Assembly (NCBI GenBank): GCA_963728965.1
Contig: CAVSMH010000008.1
Span: 806,001-870,000, forward strand
DNA length: 64,000 nucleotides
Reading direction: 5' to 3'
Origin: DASQZT01 sp963728965
GTDB lineage: Bacteria; Acidobacteriota; Terriglobia; Bryobacterales; Bryobacteraceae
Positions 50,653-59,939 of this stretch are shown piece after piece. How positions within the stretch are numbered: position 1 is the stretch's first letter; the number at the start of each line of letters is the position of its first letter. Made by a program: the position numbers and the translations under genes. The notes beneath the pieces are model-generated. The model had not been told where the DNA came from. It saw nothing but the letters and a program-made list of their open reading frames with translations, and did not search any database.

Positions 50653-51258
50653 GTGGTGCGCCGTCGTTTCCTGCGACCCCTTCTGGTTGTGTTGATGGTA
50701 GCGGCCGTGGCGGCGGCCACGCACTCCCTGTGGTTGCCCCTGTTCGGATATGCTTTGATCCATGACGATGGACCGGCCAAAGCCGACATGGCGGTGGTAT
50801 TGGCGGGAGGGTTCACCGGGCAGCGGCTCGAAGAAGCGGCCGAGCTGGTCAAGGCCGGTTGGGTGCCGGCAGTGCTCGTGAGCGGGCCGACCTATTACGA
50901 TGTCCACGAGACCGACCTGTCGATTCCCATGATGGTGCGTCGGGGTTTTCCCGCAAGCTGGTTCATTGCCTTGCCGAACAACAGCCTCTCCACCCGTGAG
51001 GAGGCGTGGGTGATCCTGAGAGAACTACAGCGGCGTGGCGTGAAGAGTTTCCTGCTGGTGACCAGCAACTACCATACGGGGCGTGCCCGCCGCATCTATC
51101 GCACCGTGGAGCATGCGATGGGCGGTGGACCGTCGTTCCGGACGGTGGCCGCGCCCGACCCGTATTTCAGCGCGGAGGGCTGGTGGAAAAACCGCGAGGG
51201 GCAAAAGACCGTTTTCCTGGAATGGTGGAAGAGCCTGGCCACCGCGGTGGGCGATTGA
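50653..51258 (+). CDS. YdcF/DUF218-family envelope protein
   Basis: The 201-residue product has an N-terminal anchor helix (FLRPLLVVLMVAAVAAATHSL) and the DUF218 motifs ADMAVVLAGGFTGQRLEEA, VLVSGPTYYD, NNSLSTREEA and LLVTSNYHTGRARRIY. Related proteins (SanA, ElyC, YdcF) influence cell-envelope or peptidoglycan metabolism, possibly via a lipid intermediate. It begins with GTG three bases after the previous stop. Confidence 0.88.
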   Translation: MVRRRFLRPLLVVLMVAAVAAATHSLWLPLFGYALIHDDGPAKADMAVVLAGGFTGQRLEEAAELVKAGWVPAVLVSGPTYYDVHETDLSIPMMVRRGFPASWFIALPNNSLSTREEAWVILRELQRRGVKSFLLVTSNYHTGRARRIYRTVEHAMGGGPSFRTVAAPDPYFSAEGWWKNREGQKTVFLEWWKSLATAVGD

Positions 51259-51261
51259 AGC

Positions 51262-53001
51262 ATGCGGCAAGGCTTCGCAACCGTCCGTAAGTACCTCTGG
51301 CACTACCGCCGGACCATGGCGCTCGGATTCGTGTGTCTGATCCTGAAAGACGTTTCGCAGGCCATGCAGCCGCTGATGATCCGCGGCGCGGTGGATGCGC
51401 TCACCGCGGGCAGCGTCTCGCGCGTGTTTCTGCGCTATGCCGCGTACCTGGTGGGGCTGGCGGTGCTGAAGGGTGTGTTCCAGTACTGGATGCGCGTGAT
51501 CCTGATCGGCATCTCGCGCGACGTGGAGTACGACCTCCGCAACGACCTGTTTGCACACCTGGTTCGCCTTTCGCCGGACTACTACGCCCGCACGCGCACG
51601 GGCGACATCATGGCGCGAGCCACCAACGACCTGAACGCGGTCCGCACCATGCTCGGCCCGGGTGTGATGTACTGCTTCGAGACGGGCCTGACCTTCCTGC
51701 TGGCCATCGTGATCATGGTGTCGTTCGACTGGCGGTTGGCCCTGGTCGCCCTGCTGCCGGCGCCCGCCGTGAGTCTGCTGGTGATCGTTTCCGGACGCGC
51801 CATTCACACTCGTTTCGAGCGCATTCAGGAGATGTTCTCCGACATCTCCAGCCGGGTGCAGGAGAACCTGGCGGGCGTGCGCATGATTCGCGCCTTTGTC
51901 CAGGAGCGCGCCGAGCTGCGACGATTCGAGGAGCTGAACCGCCAGTACATCGCCCAAAACGTGAAGCTGGTGCGCATCGAAGCGATCTTCCAGCCGCTGA
52001 TGGAGGTGCTGATCGGCCTGACGTTTCTGGCAGTGTTGTGGGCCGGCGGGTACCAGGTGCTGAAAGGCCGGATCACCATCGGAAGCTTCGTCATGTTCAA
52101 CACGTACATGGGCATGCTGGTATGGCCTATGATCGCGCTGGGCTGGGTGGTGAACCTGGTGCAGCGGGGCGCCGCTTCGCTCGAGCGGATCAACCAGATT
52201 CTGCGCGAAACCCCGACCATCCGGGGGCTGGAGGCCCCGGCGGCGCTCCGGGACGTGCGCGGCGCGCTGGAGTTCCGCGACGTCTCGGTGGATTTCGGGG
52301 GCGTTCGCGTGCTCGATCGGATCGACCTGCCGATCGCGGCGGGCGCGACGGTGGCGGTGGTCGGTCACACCGGTTCAGGCAAGAGCACATTGGTGAACCT
52401 GGTGCCGCGCCTGATGGATCCTACCGCCGGAACGGTCGCGCTGGATGGAATCGACCTGCGCCGCCTCGATCCGGCGGACCTGCGTCGCCACATCGGCTTC
52501 GTTCCCCAGGAAACGTTCCTGTTCAGCGCCACGATCGCCGAGAACATCGCCTTGGGGATGGATTCGGCAACCCCTGAAGAGATTCGGCGTGCGGCGGAAA
52601 TAGCCGGACTGGCCGGCGACATCGAAGGCTTCCCGGAAGGCTACCAGACCGTGGTGGGCGAGCGCGGCATCACTCTTTCGGGCGGCCAGAAGCAGCGCAC
52701 GGCGATTGCGCGGGCCATCCTGCGCAACCCGCGCATCCTGATTCTGGACGATGCGCTCTCGAGCGTGGACACGCTCACCGAGGAGAACATCCTGACCCGG
52801 CTGGCCGGGCTGATGCGCGGGCGCACGGTGATCCTGATCTCGCACCGGGTGTCCACCGTGCGGCAGGCGGACCGGATCGTGGTGCTGGAGCGCGGCCGCA
52901 TAGTGGAGCAGGGGACGCACGCCGAGCTGGTGGAAGCGGGTGGCTACTACGCCAACCTCGCCCAGAAGCAGATGCTCGAAGAAGAGCTGGAAGCGATCTG
53001 A
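51262..53001 (+). CDS. ABC exporter (fused permease-ATPase, MsbA/MdlB type)
   Basis: The 579-residue half-transporter has six membrane helices in the first 310 residues. A nucleotide-binding domain follows, with Walker A GHTGSGKSTL, Q-loop VPQETFLFSATI, signature LSGGQKQR and Walker B ILILDDALSSVD followed by the H-loop ISHRVSTV. It is expected to work as a homodimer exporting a hydrophobic substrate such as a lipid or drug. It follows the YdcF gene after three bases, and the context suggests lipid or envelope export. Confidence 0.94.
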   Translation: MRQGFATVRKYLWHYRRTMALGFVCLILKDVSQAMQPLMIRGAVDALTAGSVSRVFLRYAAYLVGLAVLKGVFQYWMRVILIGISRDVEYDLRNDLFAHLVRLSPDYYARTRTGDIMARATNDLNAVRTMLGPGVMYCFETGLTFLLAIVIMVSFDWRLALVALLPAPAVSLLVIVSGRAIHTRFERIQEMFSDISSRVQENLAGVRMIRAFVQERAELRRFEELNRQYIAQNVKLVRIEAIFQPLMEVLIGLTFLAVLWAGGYQVLKGRITIGSFVMFNTYMGMLVWPMIALGWVVNLVQRGAASLERINQILRETPTIRGLEAPAALRDVRGALEFRDVSVDFGGVRVLDRIDLPIAAGATVAVVGHTGSGKSTLVNLVPRLMDPTAGTVALDGIDLRRLDPADLRRHIGFVPQETFLFSATIAENIALGMDSATPEEIRRAAEIAGLAGDIEGFPEGYQTVVGERGITLSGGQKQRTAIARAILRNPRILILDDALSSVDTLTEENILTRLAGLMRGRTVILISHRVSTVRQADRIVVLERGRIVEQGTHAELVEAGGYYANLAQKQMLEEELEAI

Positions 53002-53025
53002 TGGCGCGGCGGCGCCGGGTGCCGA

Positions 53026-55200
53026 TCAGGGAAGTGCGGCCGCACGCAGATCGAGCGCCGTTCGGAGGTCATGCGAAACCCATGGGTGACGCGGGTACTT
53101 TGCCGCCAGCTTCTGTGCCAGTACCACCATCTGCCTGGCGATGACCGCGGCTTGCGGGAGCACCGAACCGGGCGACCGGGGAAGGTGGCGCAGCAGGTCC
53201 TCATGGGCGAACAACACCTCGCGGCGGGCGGCGAGTGAGAGCGGTGCGTTGGCAGCGCGGCGCGCCAGGGCGTATGCCTGCTGAAACCAGACCAGGGCCG
53301 CGGCATCGTCGCCGCCGAGCGCGTACCAGCGGCCAATACGGCGCTTCGTGTCTGCGAGCCATACCGTGCCGGCCACGCCGAGTGAGGAGTGTTGCGACTC
53401 GAGAAGGCGCAGAAGCGAGGAGTAGCTGTCGAGCGCGGCGGTGCGATCGCCGGATGACAACTGGGCGTCGCCCAGGAGATGATAGGCGCGGTTGATCGCT
53501 CCCACCTCGCGTCGGCCGGGGTCGCCCGAAGTGAATCGCAGCGCCACGCCGAGACACTTCCGATACCAGCGTTGGGCCTCCGCCAGATCAGCCGAGGCGA
53601 ACTCGATCATTTGGCCCAGGCTGCATTCCGAACGGCTCAGCAGAAGGGTCGCTTCCGGATTGGCCCTGCCGGCCAGGTACAACGGCTCGAGCTGCGAGAC
53701 GGCTTTGCGATAGCTCTCGAGGGCGTCGGACGGGCGGCCCATCGCCGCTTCATGCTGAAACCCTTGAATGTCGCCGATCTTTTCATAAGCGCGGCCAAGC
53801 TCGCGCAGCAGGATGGGATCATCGCCCGCATCGCGGGCCAGGCCGTCAATGTATTCGATGCCGGTGTTCAGGATCAGTTCCCTGGCTTCGGACAGATCGT
53901 GCAGGTTCAGAATGCGATCCTGAAAGTCGAACAGGAATGCGTTGGCAAGCTTGCGAAACTGTACGAAGCGGCGCTCGGCGCGGGTGACCTGCACGATGAC
54001 GCGCCGCGCCTGCCAGGCGGTGGCCAGGGCTCCGGCCAGCAGGCTGAGGGTGAGCAGCAGCGCCGCCATCACTCCGGCCCTGTGCCGCCGGATGAATTTC
54101 CCCACGCGGTAGGTGAACGTGTCCTGACGCGCGCCCACAGGCCGGCCGGTGAGATAGCGCCGGATATCCTCCGCCAGATGCTCCACCGAGGAGTAGCGCC
54201 GGGCGGGATCCTTGCGCATGGCCATGAGGACGATGTTGTCGAGGTCGCCGGCGAGCGGCCTTCCGGCCACCGCACTGGGCGGCGGCGGCTCGCTCTCGCA
54301 GACCTCCCGCGCGATCTCGCCGGCCGCGCGACTCCGCACCGTGTACGGACAGTGGCCGGTCAGGATCTCGTAGAGGACGACGCCGAGCGAATAGACATCC
54401 GTAGCGGTCGTAACGGCGTCGCCGCGCACCTGCTCGGGGCTGGCATATTCCGGGGTCATCAGGGGCACGGCGGTCGAGCCGGCCTGCGGGCAGTCTTCGT
54501 CCGCGGATTGGAGAAGCTTGGAAATGCCGAAATCGAGCAGTTTCGGCGTACCTTCCGCGGTGACCAGAATGTTGGCCGGCTTGAGATCGCGGTGGATGAC
54601 GAGATTGCGGTGTGCATAGGATACGGCTTCGCACACGCGCAGAAACAGCCTCAGGCGCTCCGGCAGTGGGATCCGCTCTTCCCGGCAATACTGGACCAGC
54701 GGGCGGCCCTCCACGTACTCCATCACCAGGTACGGGAGGCCGGCCCGGGTGGCTCCGCCATCGATCAGCCGCACGATCTGCGGGTGCACGAGACGGGCCA
54801 GCACCTGGCGCTCCTCGCGGAAGCGCTGGGCGGCCCACTCCGAATCCATTCCGGCCTTGACAACTTTGACTGCGGCGGTCTGCCGGAACTGACCGTCATC
54901 GCGCGAAGCCAGGTACACCGACCCCATGCCGCCCGTGCCGATGTGGCGTTCCAGGCGATATCTCCCGACCCGCTCTCCCGGCTGCGGCGCGGCAGGAATT
55001 TCGCGGAGCGCCGAAACCGGGGCAAGATGCGACTCGACACAGGTTTCGGCACCGTTGACATGGGCCAGCAGGGACTCTACTTCGCGACGGATCTCGGGCT
55101 CATCCGGGCAACGGCGCTGGAGTGCGGAGACTCGCTCCTCCTCCGGCAGGTCCATGACCGCCTGAAATACTTCGTCGATGCGATGCCATCTGCCGTTCAC
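53026..55200 (-). CDS. Transmembrane serine/threonine protein kinase with TPR-like sensor
   Basis: The GTG at 55200 follows GGAG. The 724-residue product opens with the helical extension common to acidobacterial kinases (RWHRIDEVFQAVMDLP). A kinase domain (about 80-350) follows with GTGGMGSVYLA, Lys in AAVKVV, the HRDLKPANILV catalytic loop, DFGISK and a PEYASPEQ activation segment. A membrane helix (GVMAALLLTLSLLAGALATAW, about 378-398) precedes a C-terminal helical-repeat domain, probably TPR. The gene lies 16 bases after an ECF sigma gene, so the kinase may modulate that sigma factor or share its regulon. Confidence 0.94.
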   Translation of the reverse strand: MNGRWHRIDEVFQAVMDLPEEERVSALQRRCPDEPEIRREVESLLAHVNGAETCVESHLAPVSALREIPAAPQPGERVGRYRLERHIGTGGMGSVYLASRDDGQFRQTAAVKVVKAGMDSEWAAQRFREERQVLARLVHPQIVRLIDGGATRAGLPYLVMEYVEGRPLVQYCREERIPLPERLRLFLRVCEAVSYAHRNLVIHRDLKPANILVTAEGTPKLLDFGISKLLQSADEDCPQAGSTAVPLMTPEYASPEQVRGDAVTTATDVYSLGVVLYEILTGHCPYTVRSRAAGEIAREVCESEPPPPSAVAGRPLAGDLDNIVLMAMRKDPARRYSSVEHLAEDIRRYLTGRPVGARQDTFTYRVGKFIRRHRAGVMAALLLTLSLLAGALATAWQARRVIVQVTRAERRFVQFRKLANAFLFDFQDRILNLHDLSEARELILNTGIEYIDGLARDAGDDPILLRELGRAYEKIGDIQGFQHEAAMGRPSDALESYRKAVSQLEPLYLAGRANPEATLLLSRSECSLGQMIEFASADLAEAQRWYRKCLGVALRFTSGDPGRREVGAINRAYHLLGDAQLSSGDRTAALDSYSSLLRLLESQHSSLGVAGTVWLADTKRRIGRWYALGGDDAAALVWFQQAYALARRAANAPLSLAARREVLFAHEDLLRHLPRSPGSVLPQAAVIARQMVVLAQKLAAKYPRHPWVSHDLRTALDLRAAALP

Positions 55201-55216
55201 CGCCAGGCTCCAGCAC

Positions 55217-55792
55217 CTACGCTGCGCTCGCCATCCGCCGGCGAAGCCAGGGCAGCGCCATGCGCATATCGCGTTCGATCGTGGAAAGCGACACCTTCAA
55301 CTCCCGCGCGATCTCCTCGTGAGTCAGACCCGCGAAGTACCGCAATTCCACAATGGCCGCTTTGCGGGGATCTTCGCGGGCGAGTTCGTCCATGGCGTCG
55401 GCGAGATCGGCGAGAGGGCGCGACTCCGCTCCGGTCACCGGCATATCTTCGTCCAGCGGCAGACGGAACTGCCCGCCGCCGCGTTTCATGGCGGAACGGG
55501 CGCGCGCCCGTTGAATCAATACCTGGCGCATCAGCCTGCCCGCAATTCCGAAGAAATGCGAACGGCCTTGCCAGTGGATCCGCTGCTCGTCCGCCAGCCG
55601 GATCCATGCCTCGTGGACCAGTTCCGTGGCTTGCAGGGTAACCCCAGGCCGCTCCCGATGCAATTGGCAGGCTGCCACCCGCCGGAGCTCACGATAGACG
55701 CCGGGCAGCAGTTCCTTCCACGCATCGGCACTGCCGGCGTTCCACTCCGCCAATAGGCCGGTGATCGGCGTGTCGGTCGCGCTCGCAGCCAT
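55217..55792 (-). CDS. ECF sigma factor of the kinase-linked (TIGR02999-like) type
   Basis: The 191-residue product has region 2 in LLPGVYRELRRVAACQLHRER and TELVHEAWIRLADEQ. The segment WQGRSHFFGIAGRLMRQVLIQRARA is diagnostic of the ECF group found with serine/threonine kinases in acidobacteria and planctomycetes. Region 4 is AIVELRYFAGLTHEEIARELKVS. No anti-sigma gene is next to it; the following kinase is the likely regulator. A TTTAAT box lies six bases before the ATG, with a GGAGG overlapping further upstream. Confidence 0.93.
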   Translation of the reverse strand: MAASATDTPITGLLAEWNAGSADAWKELLPGVYRELRRVAACQLHRERPGVTLQATELVHEAWIRLADEQRIHWQGRSHFFGIAGRLMRQVLIQRARARSAMKRGGGQFRLPLDEDMPVTGAESRPLADLADAMDELAREDPRKAAIVELRYFAGLTHEEIARELKVSLSTIERDMRMALPWLRRRMASAA

Positions 55793-55798
55793 GTAGTG

Positions 55799-55804
55799 AT
55801 TAAA
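55799..55804 (-). promoter_or_regulatory. -10-like TTTAAT, six bases before the ECF sigma start
   Basis: On the minus strand TTTAAT is followed by CACTAC and ATG. A GGAGG immediately upstream of the hexamer could instead be a distant ribosome-binding site, so the interpretation is open. Confidence 0.35.
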
Positions 55805-55950
55805 CCTCCGGCAGAACTTACATGGAACCTCGGACGGCGGAAAGCAGTGCTAGTACCGGTGTGAATCCGCACGTGACGGTTTGGGCGCGCGTGGCGCACA
55901 GATGAGGATGGCGGCGTTCCGAGTTCGAGGAGCGCTGTCAACCGGCAGCA

Positions 55951-55992
55951 GCCGGTTCCCGGCTCCGCCCGCTATCGGGATCGGGAACCGGC
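55951..55992 (+). promoter_or_regulatory. Long nested hairpin in the leader of the serine hydrolase gene
   Basis: GCCGGTTCCC (55951-55960) is perfectly complementary to GGGAACCGGC (55983-55992), and the intervening 22 bases contain a CCCG/CGGG stem. The structure ends 24 bases before the GTG at 56017 and just before the ribosome-binding site, a position suited to control of translation or mRNA stability. Confidence 0.5.
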
Positions 55993-56016
55993 CAGGGGTT
56001 CGAAGGAGACGAAGAA

Positions 56017-57582
56017 GTGCAGAACAGAAAACATACGTTCCAATTACGGGCCGCCGTGGCGGCCGTTTCATTTCTGACGATTCTGGCCGCCGGCTGCGCG
56101 CCCAGCCAGCAACCGTGCAGCGCGTTCAATATCGGCCTGGCGCAACTGAAAGACGAGGCCATCGTGGGCACCATGCCGGAAGTGGACCAGGTGATGAACG
56201 ACTTCCTGTCCAAGCCGGGGGATCCCTCGCCCGGGGCGGCCGTGGCCATCGTGCAGAACAACCAGATCGTGTACCTGAAGGGCTACGGCTATGCGGATCT
56301 CGGCCAACCGGATGTGAGCGGCGATGAGACACCGTTCACGAAGGACACCATGTCGCGGCTGGGATCCACCTCGAAACCACTGACGGCGATCGCCGTGATG
56401 GAACTCGCCAAACAGGGCTATCTCAATCTCGATGATACGCTCGGCGCGCATCTGCCGGCCGTGCCGGCGGCATGGAGCGCGATCACCATTCGTGAGCTCC
56501 TGTCGCATCAATCGGGACTCGCGCACGATCCCTATGAGATTGCCGATGCGGAGAACTGGCTGAACGCGACCTACCCGTGGGCGGGACCGCATCCCGGTAT
56601 CAATCCCCGCCTCGCCTACTACACCTATCTTTCCACGCCGGTGCTGTATCCGCCGGGCCATGCCAAGTACTCGAATACGGGTTTTGCGCTGTTGGGCGCG
56701 GTGATCGACAACATCACGACCCAACCCGGATTTTCGGGACATGGCGGGTTTGAAGATTTTCTCTGGTGGAACATCGGGCTCCGCGGGGGGCAGTTGTCCG
56801 AACCCACTATGACTTCCATGTGTCTCGACACCTACTGGAGGCACGCTGCCATCAAGGACGTCGCCACGGGCTATCGCAAGAACGCCATGAATCAACTGGT
56901 GCCGGAGGGATACCCGAACCGCTCCGGATGGGAAGGGCCTCCGGGCGGTTGGGACATGACGATCGGCGACCTGGCTCGACTGGGAATTGCATTTCAGACT
57001 GACAAGCTCGTGGATGCCGCGACCAGGTTGAACATGACGACCAGTGCGGGGTCCATCGCTGAAGATCTCGGCAAGTACGGCCTCGGTTGGTTCGTGGGCG
57101 ACGTGCGGAACAAGCCCGTGTACTCCCATGGAGGAGATATCGAAGGATACACCGCCCGGCTAACGGTGTGGCCGAACGACAACCTGGAGATTGCCCTGTT
57201 GTGCAACCGGACCTATGCAGATCTGCGCGGGCTGGAGGAGAACCTGGCGAAGCTGTTTCTGCCCTCGGGTGGGTTTGGGAGCCGGGGGGCGCCGGGGATT
57301 CAGATGACCGAAGCGGATCTACGAAAAACGAAGACGCCGGAATACATCGTGGCCACCCAGCATCGCGAACGGATCGAGAATTTTCTAAAGACTTACGTGC
57401 AGCAGACCGGAAGCATTTCGGCGGCCGGGAGTCTGTTGCAAGCCCGGCTGGCGGTGGTGGATCCCACCGGCGCGCTCGTTCGGGCATTAGAGCGGGGCGA
57501 CTATCGGACCGCCGCGGCGGTGTATCTCAAGATCTACCTTCGCATCCCGGAGTTGAGCGGAGCATCGCTTACGGTGCGGTAG
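56017..57582 (+). CDS. Lipoprotein serine hydrolase of the class C beta-lactamase/PBP fold
   Basis: The GTG at 56017 follows AAGGAG. The N-terminus is a lipoprotein signal with lipobox LAAGC (Cys27). The catalytic SxxK is Ser117-Lys120 in GSTSKPLTA, the Tyr motif is YSNTGF, and HSGG-like SHGGDIEGY replaces KTG. An HQSGL motif is present, as in esterase EstB/PBP4*-like proteins. It probably acts as a D-amino-peptidase or esterase at the outer membrane. A C-terminal extension of about 110 residues lies beyond the fold. The M91-like protease gene follows after 37 bases. Confidence 0.9.
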   Translation: MQNRKHTFQLRAAVAAVSFLTILAAGCAPSQQPCSAFNIGLAQLKDEAIVGTMPEVDQVMNDFLSKPGDPSPGAAVAIVQNNQIVYLKGYGYADLGQPDVSGDETPFTKDTMSRLGSTSKPLTAIAVMELAKQGYLNLDDTLGAHLPAVPAAWSAITIRELLSHQSGLAHDPYEIADAENWLNATYPWAGPHPGINPRLAYYTYLSTPVLYPPGHAKYSNTGFALLGAVIDNITTQPGFSGHGGFEDFLWWNIGLRGGQLSEPTMTSMCLDTYWRHAAIKDVATGYRKNAMNQLVPEGYPNRSGWEGPPGGWDMTIGDLARLGIAFQTDKLVDAATRLNMTTSAGSIAEDLGKYGLGWFVGDVRNKPVYSHGGDIEGYTARLTVWPNDNLEIALLCNRTYADLRGLEENLAKLFLPSGGFGSRGAPGIQMTEADLRKTKTPEYIVATQHRERIENFLKTYVQQTGSISAAGSLLQARLAVVDPTGALVRALERGDYRTAAAVYLKIYLRIPELSGASLTVR

Positions 57583-57619
57583 GCAGAGCCTGGCGCAATA
57601 TTCAGGAGGTGAACGAGTC

Positions 57620-58339
57620 GTGGCAGAAATCATCGTAGACCCAACGGCCAAGAAAATCAGAAAAGACGTCAGGGCAGCGATGTGGGGAACTTATCTCGAT
57701 CCGAACAACTGGGCGGCGGAACGATACGACACCGCGATCCGGGACCTGCTCAAAGAAATCGAGTCGAAGACCTCGGGAATTCGCCTGATCGAGGAAATCA
57801 AGGCGACCTCGGCGGGGCTGCTGATTGTCCCCGAGACCACCCTCGGCGATCACGCAGACCTGGGCCCCCGGGTCGAAGCGGACCAATACGCGGCGGCGTG
57901 CACCGGCGGCAAACCGTCCAGCGGCAGCAATGTCGTTCTTTACTTCACTCCCATCAAGGTAAAGTGGCAGGGCGGAGGTTCGCATCCAGCGGAGATTTTT
58001 TTCCACGAACTCGTCCATGCTTTACGCGACATGCGTGGCGAGGAAGTGGCCGAGGCGATCACCAACGAGCCGTTTGCTTCGCGGTACACCAACCTGAAAG
58101 AGTTTGTAGCAATCACGGTTACCAACATATACAGTTCGCAGCGAGGCTGTTATCTGCGCCGCAGTCACAACTGGACCCGGAACAACCCGCCCCTTAGCCA
58201 TCGGGAGGCGGTAAATTTCTATCAGGATCACCGGAAACTGTTTGACAAGCTCTGGCCGTGTCCTGGCGTGCTTCGGAAGTTCAGCAGTGTGCATGCGAAC
58301 TTCAACCCGTTGCGACAGATGTTCGGCACAGACGGATGA
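57620..58339 (+). CDS. Putative zinc metallopeptidase, M91 (NleD)-like
   Basis: The 239-residue product starts with GTG after an unusually strong AGGAGGTGA ribosome-binding site. It has no signal peptide and a core motif FFHELVHALRD (His129, Glu130, His133), with a conserved-looking NLKEFVAITVTN downstream that could give the third ligand, Glu161. This arrangement resembles peptidase family M91, whose founder NleD is a secreted effector cleaving host kinases; related domains occur at the C-termini of polymorphic toxins. Here the protein is free-standing. It may be a secreted effector, a toxin or an intracellular protease; the assignment rests on motif reading only. Confidence 0.62.
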   Translation: MAEIIVDPTAKKIRKDVRAAMWGTYLDPNNWAAERYDTAIRDLLKEIESKTSGIRLIEEIKATSAGLLIVPETTLGDHADLGPRVEADQYAAACTGGKPSSGSNVVLYFTPIKVKWQGGGSHPAEIFFHELVHALRDMRGEEVAEAITNEPFASRYTNLKEFVAITVTNIYSSQRGCYLRRSHNWTRNNPPLSHREAVNFYQDHRKLFDKLWPCPGVLRKFSSVHANFNPLRQMFGTDG

Positions 58340-58370
58340 CTCGGGCGCCGCACCGCAGGCTCCGACCGAT

Positions 58371-59861
58371 TCAGGCCGGGCGGGCGGCGCTCGGCTCCAG
58401 GAATAGCCCGAAATCGGAAAGCGCCGGGCACGCGGCGGCATGCGTGACGCGGAGTCGCACGCGGCTGGCGGTGATGGCCTGCGGGGCGCGGATGATGCGG
58501 CAGGCGCCGATACTCGTCGCTTCGGCGGCCGGAGACCAGCCGTCGCCCCTCGCCTCGTGGATGGCGAACGCGTCCACCCGCTGACCGAGGCGGATGTTCT
58601 CGCGGATTCGGATCACGTTGAACGAGACGTGACGGCCGAAATCGAAAACCACTTCGGCGGTGGTGGTGCCGTCGTCGGTGCTCCAATACGTGTTGCGGTC
58701 CGGATCGAGCAGGTTGTCCGGAGCGAATTCGCGCATGCCGCCGCGCACGTTGGAAGCGGTGAGCTTGGCCCCCACGGCCAGGTTCCGGGCGAACGTGGAG
58801 CGCACCAGGCCGTCGAATTCGCGCAATACCCGGGTATCGGTTTCGTGCAGCAGCCCGCGGCGGTCGGGTGGAACATTGAGCAGCAGGCTGCCGCCGCGGC
58901 CCACGGAGCGATAATACAGGTCGAGTAACTGCGTAGGGGTCTTGACGCGCGCATCTTCGCTGGCGTGGTAAAACCAGCCGGGGCGGATTGAAACGTCGCA
59001 CTCGGGCGGCAGCCATTTCGACCCGCGGCGGGTGCCGTTGCCGCTCTCCCGCGCGCGGACATCCCCCGGAGCGGCCGAGCCGCCCGACTCGCCCACCGGA
59101 TCGTACGTCTCCCAGCAGGTGTCGTTGGCGTAGCCGCGTTCGTTCCCGACCCAGCGGATATCGGGCCCGACATCGCTGAAGATCACCGCCTCGGGCTGGA
59201 GCGAGCGCACCAGGTCCCAAGTCTTGGGCCAGTCGTAGTAGGTGTGCTTGTCGATGGTGCGTTTCTCGCGCGCGCCGCCGTAGAAGCCGTCGCCGCCGTT
59301 GGCGCCATCGTGCCAGACTTCGAAGATCGGGCCGTATTGGGTGAGCAACTCGCGCAACTGGCGCCGGTAGACGTCGATGTACTCATTGCGCCCGTACTGC
59401 GGCTGGTTGCGGTCCCACGGCGAGAGATAGACGCCGAACTTCAAGCCCTGGCGGCGCGCGGCCACGGAGAGATCCTTCACCACGTCGCCTTTGCCGCCGC
59501 GCCACGAACTGGACCGCACGCAGTGCTCGGTGGTCCGGGTGGGCCACAGACAGAAGCCGTCATGGTGCTTGCAGGTGAGGATGACGCCCGTCATCCCGCC
59601 GGCCTTGAGCGCCAGAATAATGGCGTCGGAATCGAAGGCGGTCGGGTTGAACAGGTTCGGGTCCTCGTCGCCGTACCCCCATTCTTTGTCGGTGAAGGTG
59701 TTGATGGTGAAATGCAAAAACGCGTACGTCTCCATTTCATGCCAGCGGAGCTGACGCGGGGAAGGAAGGGCCCCGAAAGGCGACGGGGGCTTGGCGGCGC
59801 CGCGAGCGGCCGAAGCCAGCGCGGCTCCCCATAGAAAACCGCGACGGGAAAGATTCGACAT
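58371..59861 (-). CDS. Tat-exported alpha-L-fucosidase (GH29) with carbohydrate-binding tail
   Basis: The 496-residue product starts MSNLSRRGFLWGAALASAA, a twin-arginine signal. The GH29 barrel is visible in GGMTGVILTCKHHDGFCLWP, DLSVAARRQGLKFGVYLSPWD and YGPIFEVWHDGANG (the nucleophile Asp). RPGWFYH and the PDRRGLLHETD segment follow. From about residue 350 a discoidin-like (F5/8 type C) region, FAPDNLLDPDRNTYW, suggests glycan binding. It should release fucose from glycans in the periplasm or outside. It is a single gene with HrpB upstream on the same strand. Confidence 0.92.
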   Translation of the reverse strand: MSNLSRRGFLWGAALASAARGAAKPPSPFGALPSPRQLRWHEMETYAFLHFTINTFTDKEWGYGDEDPNLFNPTAFDSDAIILALKAGGMTGVILTCKHHDGFCLWPTRTTEHCVRSSSWRGGKGDVVKDLSVAARRQGLKFGVYLSPWDRNQPQYGRNEYIDVYRRQLRELLTQYGPIFEVWHDGANGGDGFYGGAREKRTIDKHTYYDWPKTWDLVRSLQPEAVIFSDVGPDIRWVGNERGYANDTCWETYDPVGESGGSAAPGDVRARESGNGTRRGSKWLPPECDVSIRPGWFYHASEDARVKTPTQLLDLYYRSVGRGGSLLLNVPPDRRGLLHETDTRVLREFDGLVRSTFARNLAVGAKLTASNVRGGMREFAPDNLLDPDRNTYWSTDDGTTTAEVVFDFGRHVSFNVIRIRENIRLGQRVDAFAIHEARGDGWSPAAEATSIGACRIIRAPQAITASRVRLRVTHAAACPALSDFGLFLEPSAARPA

Positions 59862-59939
59862 AATCGGCCTGTTTTGAGTTTAACTCCGCTCGGGTTTTTT
59901 CCGGATGGCAAGATGTAGGGCGCCTTGGCTACGGCGCGG

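Noticed and set aside
59885..59905. T-run after a GC-rich stretch (CTCGGGTTTTTTCCGG) as a possible terminator
   Set aside because: No plus-strand gene ends upstream of it, and no proper stem precedes the T-run on that strand.
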